A stretch of DNA of 9,193 bases, taken from positions 1-9,193 of the forward strand of contig JAJZKY010000148.1 of NCBI GenBank assembly GCA_021803885.1. Direction: 5' to 3'. Origin of the DNA: Planctomycetota bacterium (GTDB lineage: Bacteria > Planctomycetota > Phycisphaerae > WQYP01 > JAJZKY01). The notes beneath the pieces were generated by a model. It had not been told where the DNA came from, made no database searches, and saw nothing but the letters and a program-made list of their open reading frames with translations. Positions 1 to 6,636 of the stretch are shown piece after piece. The first letter of the stretch is position 1, and every line of letters starts with the position of its first letter. Made by a program: the position numbers and the translations under genes.

Positions 1-624
1 ACCCACCAGCGTAGGTTTCGTATGGCAGCGGCGGCGCAGACGTTGAGCTTGGCCCTAAGTGCCGAGGGCGTAGCTCGCTGGACGTAGGAGAAGTAAACCT
101 CCGGTTCTGCCCCAAGATAGAGGCCAGGAAAGCCGACGAGCACGAGTCCTGAGAGTACCGTCGCGGTGCTTAGAACGATTCCTCCGATGCGAGTCAAAGC
201 GGAGTTGACACTGCTCGACAGTTGTGAGTAACCGAACCATTGGGTCAGCAACCAGCGTCCCCATCCGTAGAGCTGGATCCTCGCCACGAGCTGATGCGCC
301 GCCTTGGGAAGGTCGGCTTGCAGGTCGGCGAATTGATCGATAATGCGGGGGCCGCTAAGCCAAACAATCAAGCTAAGGAAGCAGACTGCCAGAGACAATA
401 TCAGTGCGAAGGCTACCTTTCGCCCCAACCTGAATCTTGTACCCAGCCAATCGACTACTGCGGTCAATAGAACTGCGACAACAATCCCTGCAAATAGAAG
501 CAGTTATGACTCTTCCGAGCCAGGCCAGTATGAGCGCAACGATCAATCCAAGGGTCAGGAACAAAAGGGTTGTCGGTGAAGTGCGCCTAGGGTCCGCGCT
601 CGAAGATACGTTTGAGCCACACAT
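1..624 (-). pseudogene. AI-2E family (PerM-like) transporter, N-terminal half, frameshifted and cut by the window edge
   Basis: This is the N-terminal half of a multi-pass inner-membrane protein of the AI-2E/PerM exporter family. An ATG at 624 opens a frame of 40 residues ending in a hydrophobic stretch (LIVALILAWLGRVI). The frame then derails, but homologous sequence resumes one base later (LLLFAGIVVAVLL) and stays open from position 503 to the left edge with no stop. That second part shows the family pattern: a membrane hairpin, a loop with GPRIIDQF, an amphipathic region (LPKAAHQLVARI), then a further membrane segment ending GFPGLYLGAEPEVYF. Dropping one A of the minus-strand pair at 504-505 joins the two parts as GRVI-LLLFAG, which is what family members look like. 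The second frame has a TAA directly before its first codon and no ATG, so a downstream start is unlikely. It is either a decayed gene or a sequencing indel. The substrate is unknown. Confidence 0.72.
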
Positions 625-640
625 GCCACACGAGTATAAG
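612..640 (+). promoter_or_regulatory. Sigma70-like promoter for the P-type ATPase
   Basis: TTGAGC (612-617) and TATAAG (635-640) are separated by exactly 17 bases and match the -35 and -10 consensus at 4/6 and 5/6 positions. Transcription would begin near 647, giving a leader of about 75 bases before the GTG at 722. The elements overlap the 5' end of the divergent transporter gene. The call rests on pattern alone. Confidence 0.45.
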
Positions 641-710
641 CGTCGTAGAAATTTCGTACTGTACTGTAGGACACATAATTCGGGTCGAAAGGACTGTAAG
701 TTTCTCCCAC

Positions 711-716
711 AGGAGG
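711..716 (+). promoter_or_regulatory. Ribosome binding site fixing the GTG start of the P-type ATPase
   Basis: AGGAGG lies five bases before the GTG at 722. The same frame is open upstream as far as an ATG at 437, but that extension has no membrane-ATPase character, so this strong site decides the start. Confidence 0.75.
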
Positions 717-721
717 GTGCG

Positions 722-2620
722 GTGAAAAAGACCAATGAGAAAGCGAAGTGGTTCGGCAGCCCTGTAGCGCACATTGCCACAGCCGGGTTCATCGCGGCCG
801 GGATGATTGCGGCGATGATGGTGAAGCTGCTTTTGCACGATCCACACATCCTCAATATCGTCCTGCTGGTCGCCATCGCAGGCGCGAGCGTTCCCTTGCT
901 TCTTTCCCTCGTCCAACAGGTCTTCAAAGGCAACTTCAGCGTCGATATTCTCGCGCTGCTCTCGATTGTTACCTCTCTGGTGCTAAGACAGTATTGGGTG
1001 GCGGCCATTGTGGTCTTAATGCTCTCTGGCGGTCAGGCGCTGGAGGGCTTTGCGACCCACCGCGCCTCTTCTGTCCTGAACGCCCTGGCAAAGCGAATGC
1101 CGCAGACCGCGCACAGAGCTGGTACGGCCGTAGAAGACGTATCGATCGACGCGATTGCCGTCGGCGACGAACTCCTCATCTATCCCCATGAGATCTGCCC
1201 TGTCGATGGGCTCGTAGTCGGCGGTAAAGGCGGTATGGATGAGTCTTATCTCACAGGGGAGCCATTTCTGATCGCAAAGGCGCCTGGGGCGAATGTGCTT
1301 TCCGGCTCCATCAACGGTAATGCGTCACTGACGATCCGAGCGACGAAGGTAGCCAGCGACTCCCGCTACGCCAAGATCGTGGATGTGCTCCATGCATCGG
1401 AGGAGAACCGGCCGCGGATACAGCGACTCGGCGACAGGCTGGGCTCCTGGTATACGCCGATGGCCATTACCATAGCGTTGGCAAGCTGGTACTTCAGCGG
1501 CCAGTCGGAGCGATTCCTCGCCGTACTGGTCATCGCAACGCCATGTCCGTTGCTGATTTCCATCCCGGTTGCGATCATCGGTGCTATTTCTGTGGGTGCC
1601 AGGCTGGGCATCATCATCAAGGACCCATCCATCCTCGAAAAGATGGACACATGCCACACTCTGATCGTCGACAAGACTGGCACCCTGACCTACGGCAAGC
1701 CAACGGTCACCTCCATTGACTCCTTCCCCGGTACGACACAGGAGACCGCGTTGAAGTATGTGGCAAGCCTTGAACGCTACTCCAAACATCCTTTGGCAAG
1801 TGCCATCCTCGCTGCCGCAGAGAAGCACAAGCTGCAATTGATCGGCGTGGAGAATGTCTCGGAGGCGCCGGGAGCGGGGCTCACTGGCCTCGTTGCAGGT
1901 CGACAGGTGACGGTCACGGGGCGCGGCAAGCTTTCCCCTGAAAACCTGTCCGCGATGCCGCCTGTTGCGCCCGGGCTGGAGTGCGTTTTGCTCCTTGACG
2001 GCAAACTGGCCGGAGTCATCCACTTTCAGGATGAACCCCGCCGGGAGACCCAGTCTTTTCTAAGTCATCTCGACTTGAAGCACTCGATCTCTAAGATCAT
2101 CCTGCTTTCTGGAGATCGGGCCGCCGAGGTAGCTCTCTTCGCCGCGCGCATGGGCATTACGGAGGCATACGGGGGCAAGAGTCCCGAGGAAAAGGTCGAG
2201 CTCGTCCGCGAGACCACGCTGAAAGGGAGAACGCTCTACATCGGTGATGGAATCAACGATGCGCCAGCGATGATGGCAGCGACGGCTGGTATCGCATTGG
2301 GCGTCAACAGTGACATCACCTCCGAAGCGGCCGGTGCTGTGATCCTCAAATCGTCGCTCGTCGGCGTGGACCAATTGATGCACATCGGTCGCAGGATGCG
2401 TGGAATTGCGCTGGTCTCCGCCGTCGGTGGCATGGGCTTGAGTCTTATTGGAATGGGTGCAGCATCCTTCGGGCTGATTACGCCCATACAGGGAGCCATC
2501 GCTCAAGAACTAATCGACATTTTGTCTATCCTCAACTCGCTGAGGATGATTCTTCCCACGGGTTCGCTCACAGACTTTGAAGCGCCTCCAGGCAGCACAG
2601 GGGAATTCGCTGTTGACTGA
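722..2620 (+). CDS. Heavy-metal P1B-type ATPase with TPC motif and no N-terminal metal-binding domain
   Basis: This 632-residue inner-membrane pump uses ATP to move a transition-metal ion, most likely outwards. There are about four membrane segments before the actuator domain (roughly 17-105), which carries TGE at 178-180. Two more follow, the second holding the ion-site motif TPC at 273-275. The P domain has the phosphorylated Asp317 in DKTGTLT. The N domain has the His-Pro pair of P1B pumps at 356-357, and GDGIND sits at 508-513. A final membrane pair ends near 610 with QELIDILSILNSLR. No GMTCxxC or His-rich N-terminal domain is present. The TPC motif differs from the CPC of Cu and Zn/Cd pumps and the SPC of the Co-type group, so the metal cannot be assigned. 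No metalloregulator gene adjoins it. The family call is firm; the substrate is open. Confidence 0.93.
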   Translation: MKKTNEKAKWFGSPVAHIATAGFIAAGMIAAMMVKLLLHDPHILNIVLLVAIAGASVPLLLSLVQQVFKGNFSVDILALLSIVTSLVLRQYWVAAIVVLMLSGGQALEGFATHRASSVLNALAKRMPQTAHRAGTAVEDVSIDAIAVGDELLIYPHEICPVDGLVVGGKGGMDESYLTGEPFLIAKAPGANVLSGSINGNASLTIRATKVASDSRYAKIVDVLHASEENRPRIQRLGDRLGSWYTPMAITIALASWYFSGQSERFLAVLVIATPCPLLISIPVAIIGAISVGARLGIIIKDPSILEKMDTCHTLIVDKTGTLTYGKPTVTSIDSFPGTTQETALKYVASLERYSKHPLASAILAAAEKHKLQLIGVENVSEAPGAGLTGLVAGRQVTVTGRGKLSPENLSAMPPVAPGLECVLLLDGKLAGVIHFQDEPRRETQSFLSHLDLKHSISKIILLSGDRAAEVALFAARMGITEAYGGKSPEEKVELVRETTLKGRTLYIGDGINDAPAMMAATAGIALGVNSDITSEAAGAVILKSSLVGVDQLMHIGRRMRGIALVSAVGGMGLSLIGMGAASFGLITPIQGAIAQELIDILSILNSLRMILPTGSLTDFEAPPGSTGEFAVD

Positions 2621-2712
2621 GCAATCTGACGCAACAAATGAACCGCGCGGGGTAATGCTTTTCAAAGAGATTCCTATGTGATCCAACCCAAAGTACCTGT
2701 ACTGAGGAAACT

Positions 2713-2883
2713 ATGAAGACGAAGAGAACGATAATCACAGCGGTTGTCGCCCTGCATGCAGTAGCGTTTCCACGATGTTCAAGGCGAACAGAACGACTGC
2801 AGTCAACTCCACGAATGCCGAATAGGGCAGCAGCTTCCAGGCGAATTTCCAATAACTTTCATACGCCAGCGGCTCAAGGGTGA
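2713..2883 (+). other. Short ORF resembling a signal-peptide gene start; possible gene remnant
   Basis: The 56-residue frame begins MKTKRTIITAVVALHAVAF: a positive N-terminus followed by a hydrophobic run, as in an export signal. A GAGG stretch stands a few bases ahead of the ATG. After about residue 19 it becomes Arg-rich sequence typical of reading antisense through another gene, here the 3' end of nnrS. It may be the 5' scrap of a lost exported protein, or chance antisense coding. The overlap with the nnrS C-terminal codons favours caution. Confidence 0.22.
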
Positions 2884-4042
2884 CACGCAGCGCGCAGCCG
2901 ACATGCAACAGCAGCAGCGACCAGAACATCAGCCGCGTGCTCCACAGAATGCGCATGCCGCAGAAGGCGGGAAGAATGCGCTGGCCGATGACGAAGACCA
3001 TGCCCGCAATGAAGCCCACGGTGAGCGCGTGGCGGCTCGCGCCCCAGATGCCGCCAGCGTGATCGTAAAGGACCGCCAGGGCGTCCAGCACGCACGACAC
3101 CACCAGCCAGACATACGTCAAGCGGATAAAAAGCGGAAATGTCTTGTGGACATGCAGCAGCTTGGCTGGCTGGACGGCCGGTTCCCACACATGCAGCGCA
3201 TCGATGGCCAATAAAGCCGCGAACAGAAATAGAACGGCGGCGATGGGCAGCCATTCTGCAAAGACCGCAAGCACACCGGCAACGCTGAGGCCGTAGGCGA
3301 CCAGAAGACGAACGCCCTGTGGTTTCTTGAACCCGGCGAACACCGGCAGCCAGCGCGCGTTGAAACCCCAGATGGTAGGCACCAGCACGCCCCAGACCGC
3401 CAGCACGACAAGCTGCTGATCGAAAACATGCGGCAGCGCGGGCGAGTCGCCATAGAGGGCCAGATGCGTCAAGGCCGCAAGATTCACGATCATCGCAACG
3501 AGAAACGCAACGGTTGCCGCCATGACGAGCACCATCCAGATTTCCCGCCGCAGCGGGCGCTGCGCTGGGTTCGCCGGGCGATGCCGCCGCACCGAGCGGA
3601 AGAAGAGAAGGAATGCGGCCAGTTCCAACGCGCCGGAGAGCGGCAACAGAATTCTCCACTGCCAACCCGTAACGCCGCCGATCCAGCGCAGCGCAATCCC
3701 CAGCGTCCACAGGCCCCAGGAAGTCCATCCGGCGCGCACAGGAAACGTAAGCGTGCTCTGCATCTTGGTCAGGGAATAAAACCCAATCCCCAGAATGAAC
3801 GAGCCGATCCAGCCAAAGACCTGTGCCTGGCCGTGCGCCTGTAGCCATGCTGGAGACAGCGTGCTGAGGGTGTGCTGCTGGGAGATGCCGATCAGGTTCC
3901 ATACGCCGAGGAACGTTCCCGGCAGCAGCATGAAGAGCATGCCGCTTGCGATGAAGGCAGTCACCAGCCATTGGCTGTGCTGCTCCATCGCAATGCGCGT
4001 CGAATTTGCCCGCTGCTCCTCTGTGTGGGGCGCGGAACTCAT
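2735..4042 (-). CDS. nnrS: NnrS-family multi-pass membrane protein (nitric-oxide response)
   Basis: This 435-residue, strongly hydrophobic protein has about twelve predicted membrane segments. Family landmarks are the block AHGQAQVFGWIGSFILGIGFY at about 69-89, the FDQQLVVLAVWGVLVPTIWGF region at 207-227, and SRHALTVGFIAG...RILPAF at about 336-360. Such His-bearing blocks are typical of NnrS, a membrane protein linked to nitric-oxide tolerance in denitrifiers and pathogens and thought to relieve NO-induced metal damage. The ATG at 4042 overlaps the TGA of the upstream ric gene as ATGA and is preceded by GGAGAAGG, so the two are probably translationally coupled. Longer upstream starts would read through ric and are rejected. 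The pairing with an iron-centre repair protein supports a role in nitrosative stress. No nitrite or nitric-oxide reductase is visible in the window. Confidence 0.82.
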   Translation of the reverse strand: MSSAPHTEEQRANSTRIAMEQHSQWLVTAFIASGMLFMLLPGTFLGVWNLIGISQQHTLSTLSPAWLQAHGQAQVFGWIGSFILGIGFYSLTKMQSTLTFPVRAGWTSWGLWTLGIALRWIGGVTGWQWRILLPLSGALELAAFLLFFRSVRRHRPANPAQRPLRREIWMVLVMAATVAFLVAMIVNLAALTHLALYGDSPALPHVFDQQLVVLAVWGVLVPTIWGFNARWLPVFAGFKKPQGVRLLVAYGLSVAGVLAVFAEWLPIAAVLFLFAALLAIDALHVWEPAVQPAKLLHVHKTFPLFIRLTYVWLVVSCVLDALAVLYDHAGGIWGASRHALTVGFIAGMVFVIGQRILPAFCGMRILWSTRLMFWSLLLLHVGCALRVTLEPLAYESYWKFAWKLLPYSAFVELTAVVLFALNIVETLLHAGRQPL

Positions 4043-4770
4043 GCCTTCTCCGTACTCAGTTCCGGAGCGCGGGCCTGCGCCAAAGCGCGCGGGAAAAGAA
4101 TGTTGTTCTCCAGATGAATGTGCTGGTGCAGGTCCAGCTCCAGGTCTTCCAGCGCGCGATAGAGCGCGCGCCATGTCGGACAGGCAGCGGTCGGAGGAGT
4201 GTAGTCGTTGGTGAGGCCCCGCAGCGCACGAAGCTCCTCGCCAGCCTGGTCGTGGTCCATCATCATGCGCGTGATGGGTTGCTCCACGCTGCCGAAGACG
4301 GGTGGCAACGCCGCTTGCTGGCCTGCTTCCATCTTCCCAATATAGGGGAAGAGAATGTTTTCTTCACAAAAAAAGTGGTGCGTAAGCTCGGAACTGGTAA
4401 CGGCAAATATCTTGCCGATCTCGAAGACTTCGGGATGGTCGGCCCCGTGGCGGACCTCCACCTTCTTCATCAGATCGCCAATCAGCTTGATCTGCTCGCG
4501 GGTAAATGCATGGTGCCTCTGCACGATATACTCCGCGATTTCTTTGAGAGGGGCATTCCGCCACTGGGTCTCGGGCGCGTTTGTATTCCGTTGCTGGCGC
4601 TCCAGTTCTTCCAGCACGGGCGCTAGATCGACATCGCCCTTAGTGCAGGCTTCCGCCAGCGTATGCTTGCCCCCACAACAGTAGTCGATGCCGAGGCGTT
4701 CCAGCACCGGGATGGCGGTTGGATATTCCACTGCAATGTCGCAAACTTGTGTTTCCGATGTGATGACCAT
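4039..4770 (-). CDS. ytfE: RIC/YtfE-type di-iron protein for iron-sulfur cluster repair
   Basis: This 243-residue cytosolic protein has the two-domain layout of RIC (YtfE, ScdA). The short N-terminal ScdA_N-type domain carries the signature GIDYCCGGK at 27-35. It is followed by a hemerythrin-like four-helix bundle. Aligned by spacing to E. coli YtfE, all six di-iron ligands appear present: His87, His132, Glu136, His173, His217 and Glu221, the last five within HHFFCEEN, MDHDQ and HIHLENNILFP. Such proteins help restore iron-sulfur clusters damaged by nitric oxide or oxidants, possibly by supplying iron. The ATG at 4770 is chosen because AGGAG stands seven bases upstream and the family N-terminus begins just after it. 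It is the first gene of a two-gene unit with nnrS and diverges from a Crp/Fnr regulator, with a palindromic operator between them. Confidence 0.92.
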   Translation of the reverse strand: MVITSETQVCDIAVEYPTAIPVLERLGIDYCCGGKHTLAEACTKGDVDLAPVLEELERQQRNTNAPETQWRNAPLKEIAEYIVQRHHAFTREQIKLIGDLMKKVEVRHGADHPEVFEIGKIFAVTSSELTHHFFCEENILFPYIGKMEAGQQAALPPVFGSVEQPITRMMMDHDQAGEELRALRGLTNDYTPPTAACPTWRALYRALEDLELDLHQHIHLENNILFPRALAQARAPELSTEKA

Positions 4771-4817
4771 AATGAATCTCCTGGTTCTCAAGGTAGAACT
4801 TAGACCAATGAAGCTCA

Positions 4818-4831
4818 GTGACTTTAATCAC
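4818..4831. promoter_or_regulatory. Crp/Fnr-type operator GTGA-N6-TCAC between ytfE and the regulator gene
   Basis: A perfect 4+4 inverted repeat, GTGACTTTAATCAC, is centred at 4824.5. It lies about 54 bases from the ytfE start on one side and 84 from the regulator start on the other. GTGA-N6-TCAC is the core of the E. coli CRP site. A further single half-site, GTGAC, lies at 4844-4848. The divergent regulator has CRP-like base-reading residues, so it is the likely ligand and may control both directions. Confidence 0.62.
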
Positions 4832-4908
4832 GCTTCCGATGTCGTGACTTACCGGATGCGAGCTGTCTTCTTGTTGCTATCTGCGGGCACATGCGGGAAG
4901 ATTGCGCT

Positions 4909-5637
4909 ATGTCCATCGAACGGCGCGTGGCGATTCTGGCGAAGTCCGCCTTGTTTCAGGGTTCGCCGACAAATGCTCTGACGGAACTGGCTGCGCGCGG
5001 CAGCGAGCGCAAGCTTCGGCATGGGCAAATTTTATTTACAGCCAGCGAACCGGCGAATGGGCTTTATGTGGTGCTCTCCGGCTCTGTTCGGGCCTTCCGG
5101 GAAAATATCGATGGCCGCGAGCAGACCATCCATGTCGAGCGCGCCGGTGGCCTGCTGGCGGAAGTCGCGGTGTTCGATGGCGGGCCCTATCCTTCCTCCA
5201 CCGTGGCGGAAGAAGATTCTGAAGTCCTCTTTCTGGCAAAGGAAGATGTGCGCCATTTCCTGCTGCAGCATCCCGAGACGGCGCTGATGGCCCTGGCTTT
5301 ACTGGCGAAAAAGCTGCGGAACGTCGCTTCCCTGGCCGAGCAGTTGGCGCTGAAGGACGTAAGCCAGCGACTGGCCACATTGCTACTGGAGGAAGCGCAA
5401 CGGACTTCCCCACAACCGCAGGATGGAGTCTCGTTTTCTCTGCCTCTGTCGCACACGCAACTGGCGGCGCGGCTTGGCACGGTGCGGGAAGTGGTCACGC
5501 GTGGATTGCAAAAACTAGCCGCGCAAGGGACCATCGAAATGCGTGGCCATCGCATCGTCATTCTCAACGTGAAAGCGCTCCGCGCACAGACAGACGCTCA
5601 TCCCAAATCGTCACCAACTGGCGCCAGCCGACAGTAG
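4909..5637 (+). CDS. Crp/Fnr-family transcriptional regulator
   Basis: This 242-residue DNA-binding protein has an N-terminal cyclic-nucleotide-binding-type beta-roll (about 10-125, with GLYVVLSGSVRAF at 51-63), a long dimerisation helix (about 128-158) and a C-terminal winged helix-turn-helix (about 178-220). The recognition helix TVREVVTRGLQKL contains Arg193, Glu194 and Arg198 with the spacing of Arg180, Glu181 and Arg185 in E. coli CRP, predicting GTGA half-sites. The ligand loop reads AEVAVFDGGPYPSST and lacks the Arg that holds the cAMP phosphate in CRP. No N-terminal cysteine cluster for an Fe-S centre is present. The effector is therefore unknown; NO, haem or redox are guesses from the neighbours. 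An in-frame ATG at 4891 exists, but the one at 4909 has GGGAAG eight bases upstream and fits the family N-terminus better. Confidence 0.9.
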   Translation: MSIERRVAILAKSALFQGSPTNALTELAARGSERKLRHGQILFTASEPANGLYVVLSGSVRAFRENIDGREQTIHVERAGGLLAEVAVFDGGPYPSSTVAEEDSEVLFLAKEDVRHFLLQHPETALMALALLAKKLRNVASLAEQLALKDVSQRLATLLLEEAQRTSPQPQDGVSFSLPLSHTQLAARLGTVREVVTRGLQKLAAQGTIEMRGHRIVILNVKALRAQTDAHPKSSPTGASRQ

Positions 5638-5695
5638 TCCCAGTCTGGACTGCAAGGTTGCGAACGTGTCTATTTGGAGCGCTCGTCGCGTGCCA

Positions 5696-5707
5696 TGACA
5701 TGCGTCA
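5696..5707. promoter_or_regulatory. Palindrome TGAC-N4-GTCA upstream of the oxygenase gene
   Basis: TGACATGCGTCA is fully palindromic, including its centre. The arrangement resembles Fnr/Dnr-type sites (TTGAC-N4-GTCAA). A second, half-conserved CRP-like element, TGTGA-N6-ACAC, follows at 5716-5730. Both lie within 95 bases of the ATG at 5788. No convincing -10/-35 pair was found, so the regulatory role is a suggestion only. Confidence 0.35.
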
Positions 5708-5787
5708 CGCGATCCTGTGATGTGCGACACGGAGGAATGCGTCGGACAATGAGATCGTATTACTTGGTCTATTTTGGAGGGTTTGGC

Positions 5788-6516
5788 ATGCAATATCTCA
5801 ACCAGGAACGCATCGAGGCCCTCTCCGATGAAACATTTCGCAGGCAGCAGCCATATCCATGGGTCAGCATTCCGACGGCGCTGACTCCGGAAGGTTTTGA
5901 ACGCCTCCGAACCACGCTTCCAGAAGTTGAGTTGTTCGACCGCAAAGTCGGGGTCAAACGAGGGCATGGGCAGGCCCCGCATGACCGCTACATCCTGCAC
6001 TACAAACCGGGCATGGAATTGCCTGAGGCATGGAAAGCATTCGTCGCGGAGCTACATGGAAAAACCTACCAGACCTTCCTTCGCCGGATGCTTGGCCCCC
6101 GGAAATTCATCCTGACTTTGGAGTGGTACTACGCCTGGCAAGGTTGTTCCGTCTCGCCACACTGCGATGCGCGACGCAAGCTGGCCACGCACATTTTTTA
6201 TTTCAACACCGAAGCGGATTGGGACATGAATTGGGGAGGCCAGATCCTGATTCTGGACGACGAGAAACGCTTCAAACCCCATTCGGCCCCGGCTTTCGAC
6301 GATCTGGCAGTCGCCGCCGCACTGGTCCCACGGGGCAATGAGAGTCTGTTTTTTCAGCGCACGGAACACTCCTGGCACGGCGTGCGTCCGCTCCAGTGTC
6401 CACCCAACAGCTTACGGAAACTATTCATCGTTACCGTCAACGTGCCTACATTCCAGGTATGGTGGCGGCGCGTGCGCGGTAAAGATCCAGACGGTTATCG
6501 CATGGCAATACATTGA
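5788..6516 (+). CDS. 2OG-Fe(II) oxygenase-like protein
   Basis: This 242-residue, presumably cytosolic protein has the pattern of the prolyl-4-hydroxylase-like 2-oxoglutarate/Fe(II) oxygenases. The iron-binding HxD is at His125-Cys-Asp127 (SPHCDARRKLATHIFYFN), followed by a WGGQILIL strand at 149-156. The distal His197 is in HSWHGVRPL, and Arg210 (LRKLFIVTVN) is a candidate 2-oxoglutarate ligand. Enzymes of this fold hydroxylate peptides or small molecules, giving succinate and CO2; the substrate here is unknown. The ATG at 5788 is chosen because GGAGG ends seven bases before it. The same frame is open back to 5674, but that stretch is Arg/Ser/Cys-rich and holds the palindromes. It follows the regulator gene by 150 bases on the same strand, so it may belong to the same regulon. 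Confidence 0.78.
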   Translation: MQYLNQERIEALSDETFRRQQPYPWVSIPTALTPEGFERLRTTLPEVELFDRKVGVKRGHGQAPHDRYILHYKPGMELPEAWKAFVAELHGKTYQTFLRRMLGPRKFILTLEWYYAWQGCSVSPHCDARRKLATHIFYFNTEADWDMNWGGQILILDDEKRFKPHSAPAFDDLAVAAALVPRGNESLFFQRTEHSWHGVRPLQCPPNSLRKLFIVTVNVPTFQVWWRRVRGKDPDGYRMAIH

Positions 6517-6526
6517 ACAGCAAACG

Positions 6527-6594
6527 CGGCGGCAGCAACCGTCAACTCGCAACGCCTTTGAGCAGGATTCTCAAGGTTGACGCTGCTGCCGCCG
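6527..6594. repeat. Long imperfect inverted repeat between the oxygenase and ridA genes
   Basis: The left arm (6527-6546) reads cggcggcagcaaccgtcaac. The right arm (6576-6594) reads gttgacgctgctgccgccg, whose reverse complement matches the left arm except for a one-base indel and a mismatch near the middle. The loop is 29 bases. In RNA it would form a strong GC-rich stem just after the oxygenase stop at 6516. No T-run follows, so it is not a classical terminator. The right arm contains the -35 box of the ridA promoter. Confidence 0.6.
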
Positions 6595-6604
6595 ACCATA
6601 AAAT
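6577..6604 (+). promoter_or_regulatory. Sigma70-like promoter for ridA
   Basis: TTGACG (6577-6582) and TAAAAT (6599-6604) are spaced by 16 bases, each matching consensus at 5 of 6 positions. Transcription would start near 6611, leaving a short leader that contains the ribosome binding site AGGTGG (6625-6630). This suggests ridA is transcribed independently of the oxygenase gene. Confidence 0.5.
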
Positions 6605-6636
6605 CCTGAATCAAAAATTGAAGAAGGTGGTAATCC

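Noticed and set aside
437..721. Upstream in-frame extension of the P-type ATPase to an ATG at 437 (95 extra residues)
   Set aside because: The extension has no membrane-ATPase or metal-binding character, runs antisense to the transporter gene and covers the predicted promoter. AGGAGG directly precedes the GTG at 722.
2621..2734. Rho-independent terminator between the convergent ATPase and nnrS genes
   Set aside because: No GC-rich stem followed by a T-run was found on either strand; only a weak AGTAC/GTACT repeat is present.
2874..3971. 365-residue open frame on the minus strand in another frame of nnrS
   Set aside because: Its composition is Arg/Ala/Cys-rich shadow sequence, whereas the nnrS frame gives clear membrane segments and family motifs.
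4006..4626. 206-residue plus-strand frame antisense to ytfE
   Set aside because: It overlaps the well-supported ytfE gene completely, and no family pattern is visible.
5636..5651. Hairpin AGTCC-CAGTCT-GGACT just after the regulator stop as a terminator
   Set aside because: The stem is only five base pairs and has no T-run; such a pairing is expected by chance.
5674..5787. Upstream extension of the oxygenase to an ATG at 5674
   Set aside because: No good ribosome binding site precedes it. The stretch is Arg/Cys-rich and carries the palindromes, while GGAGG sits correctly before the ATG at 5788.
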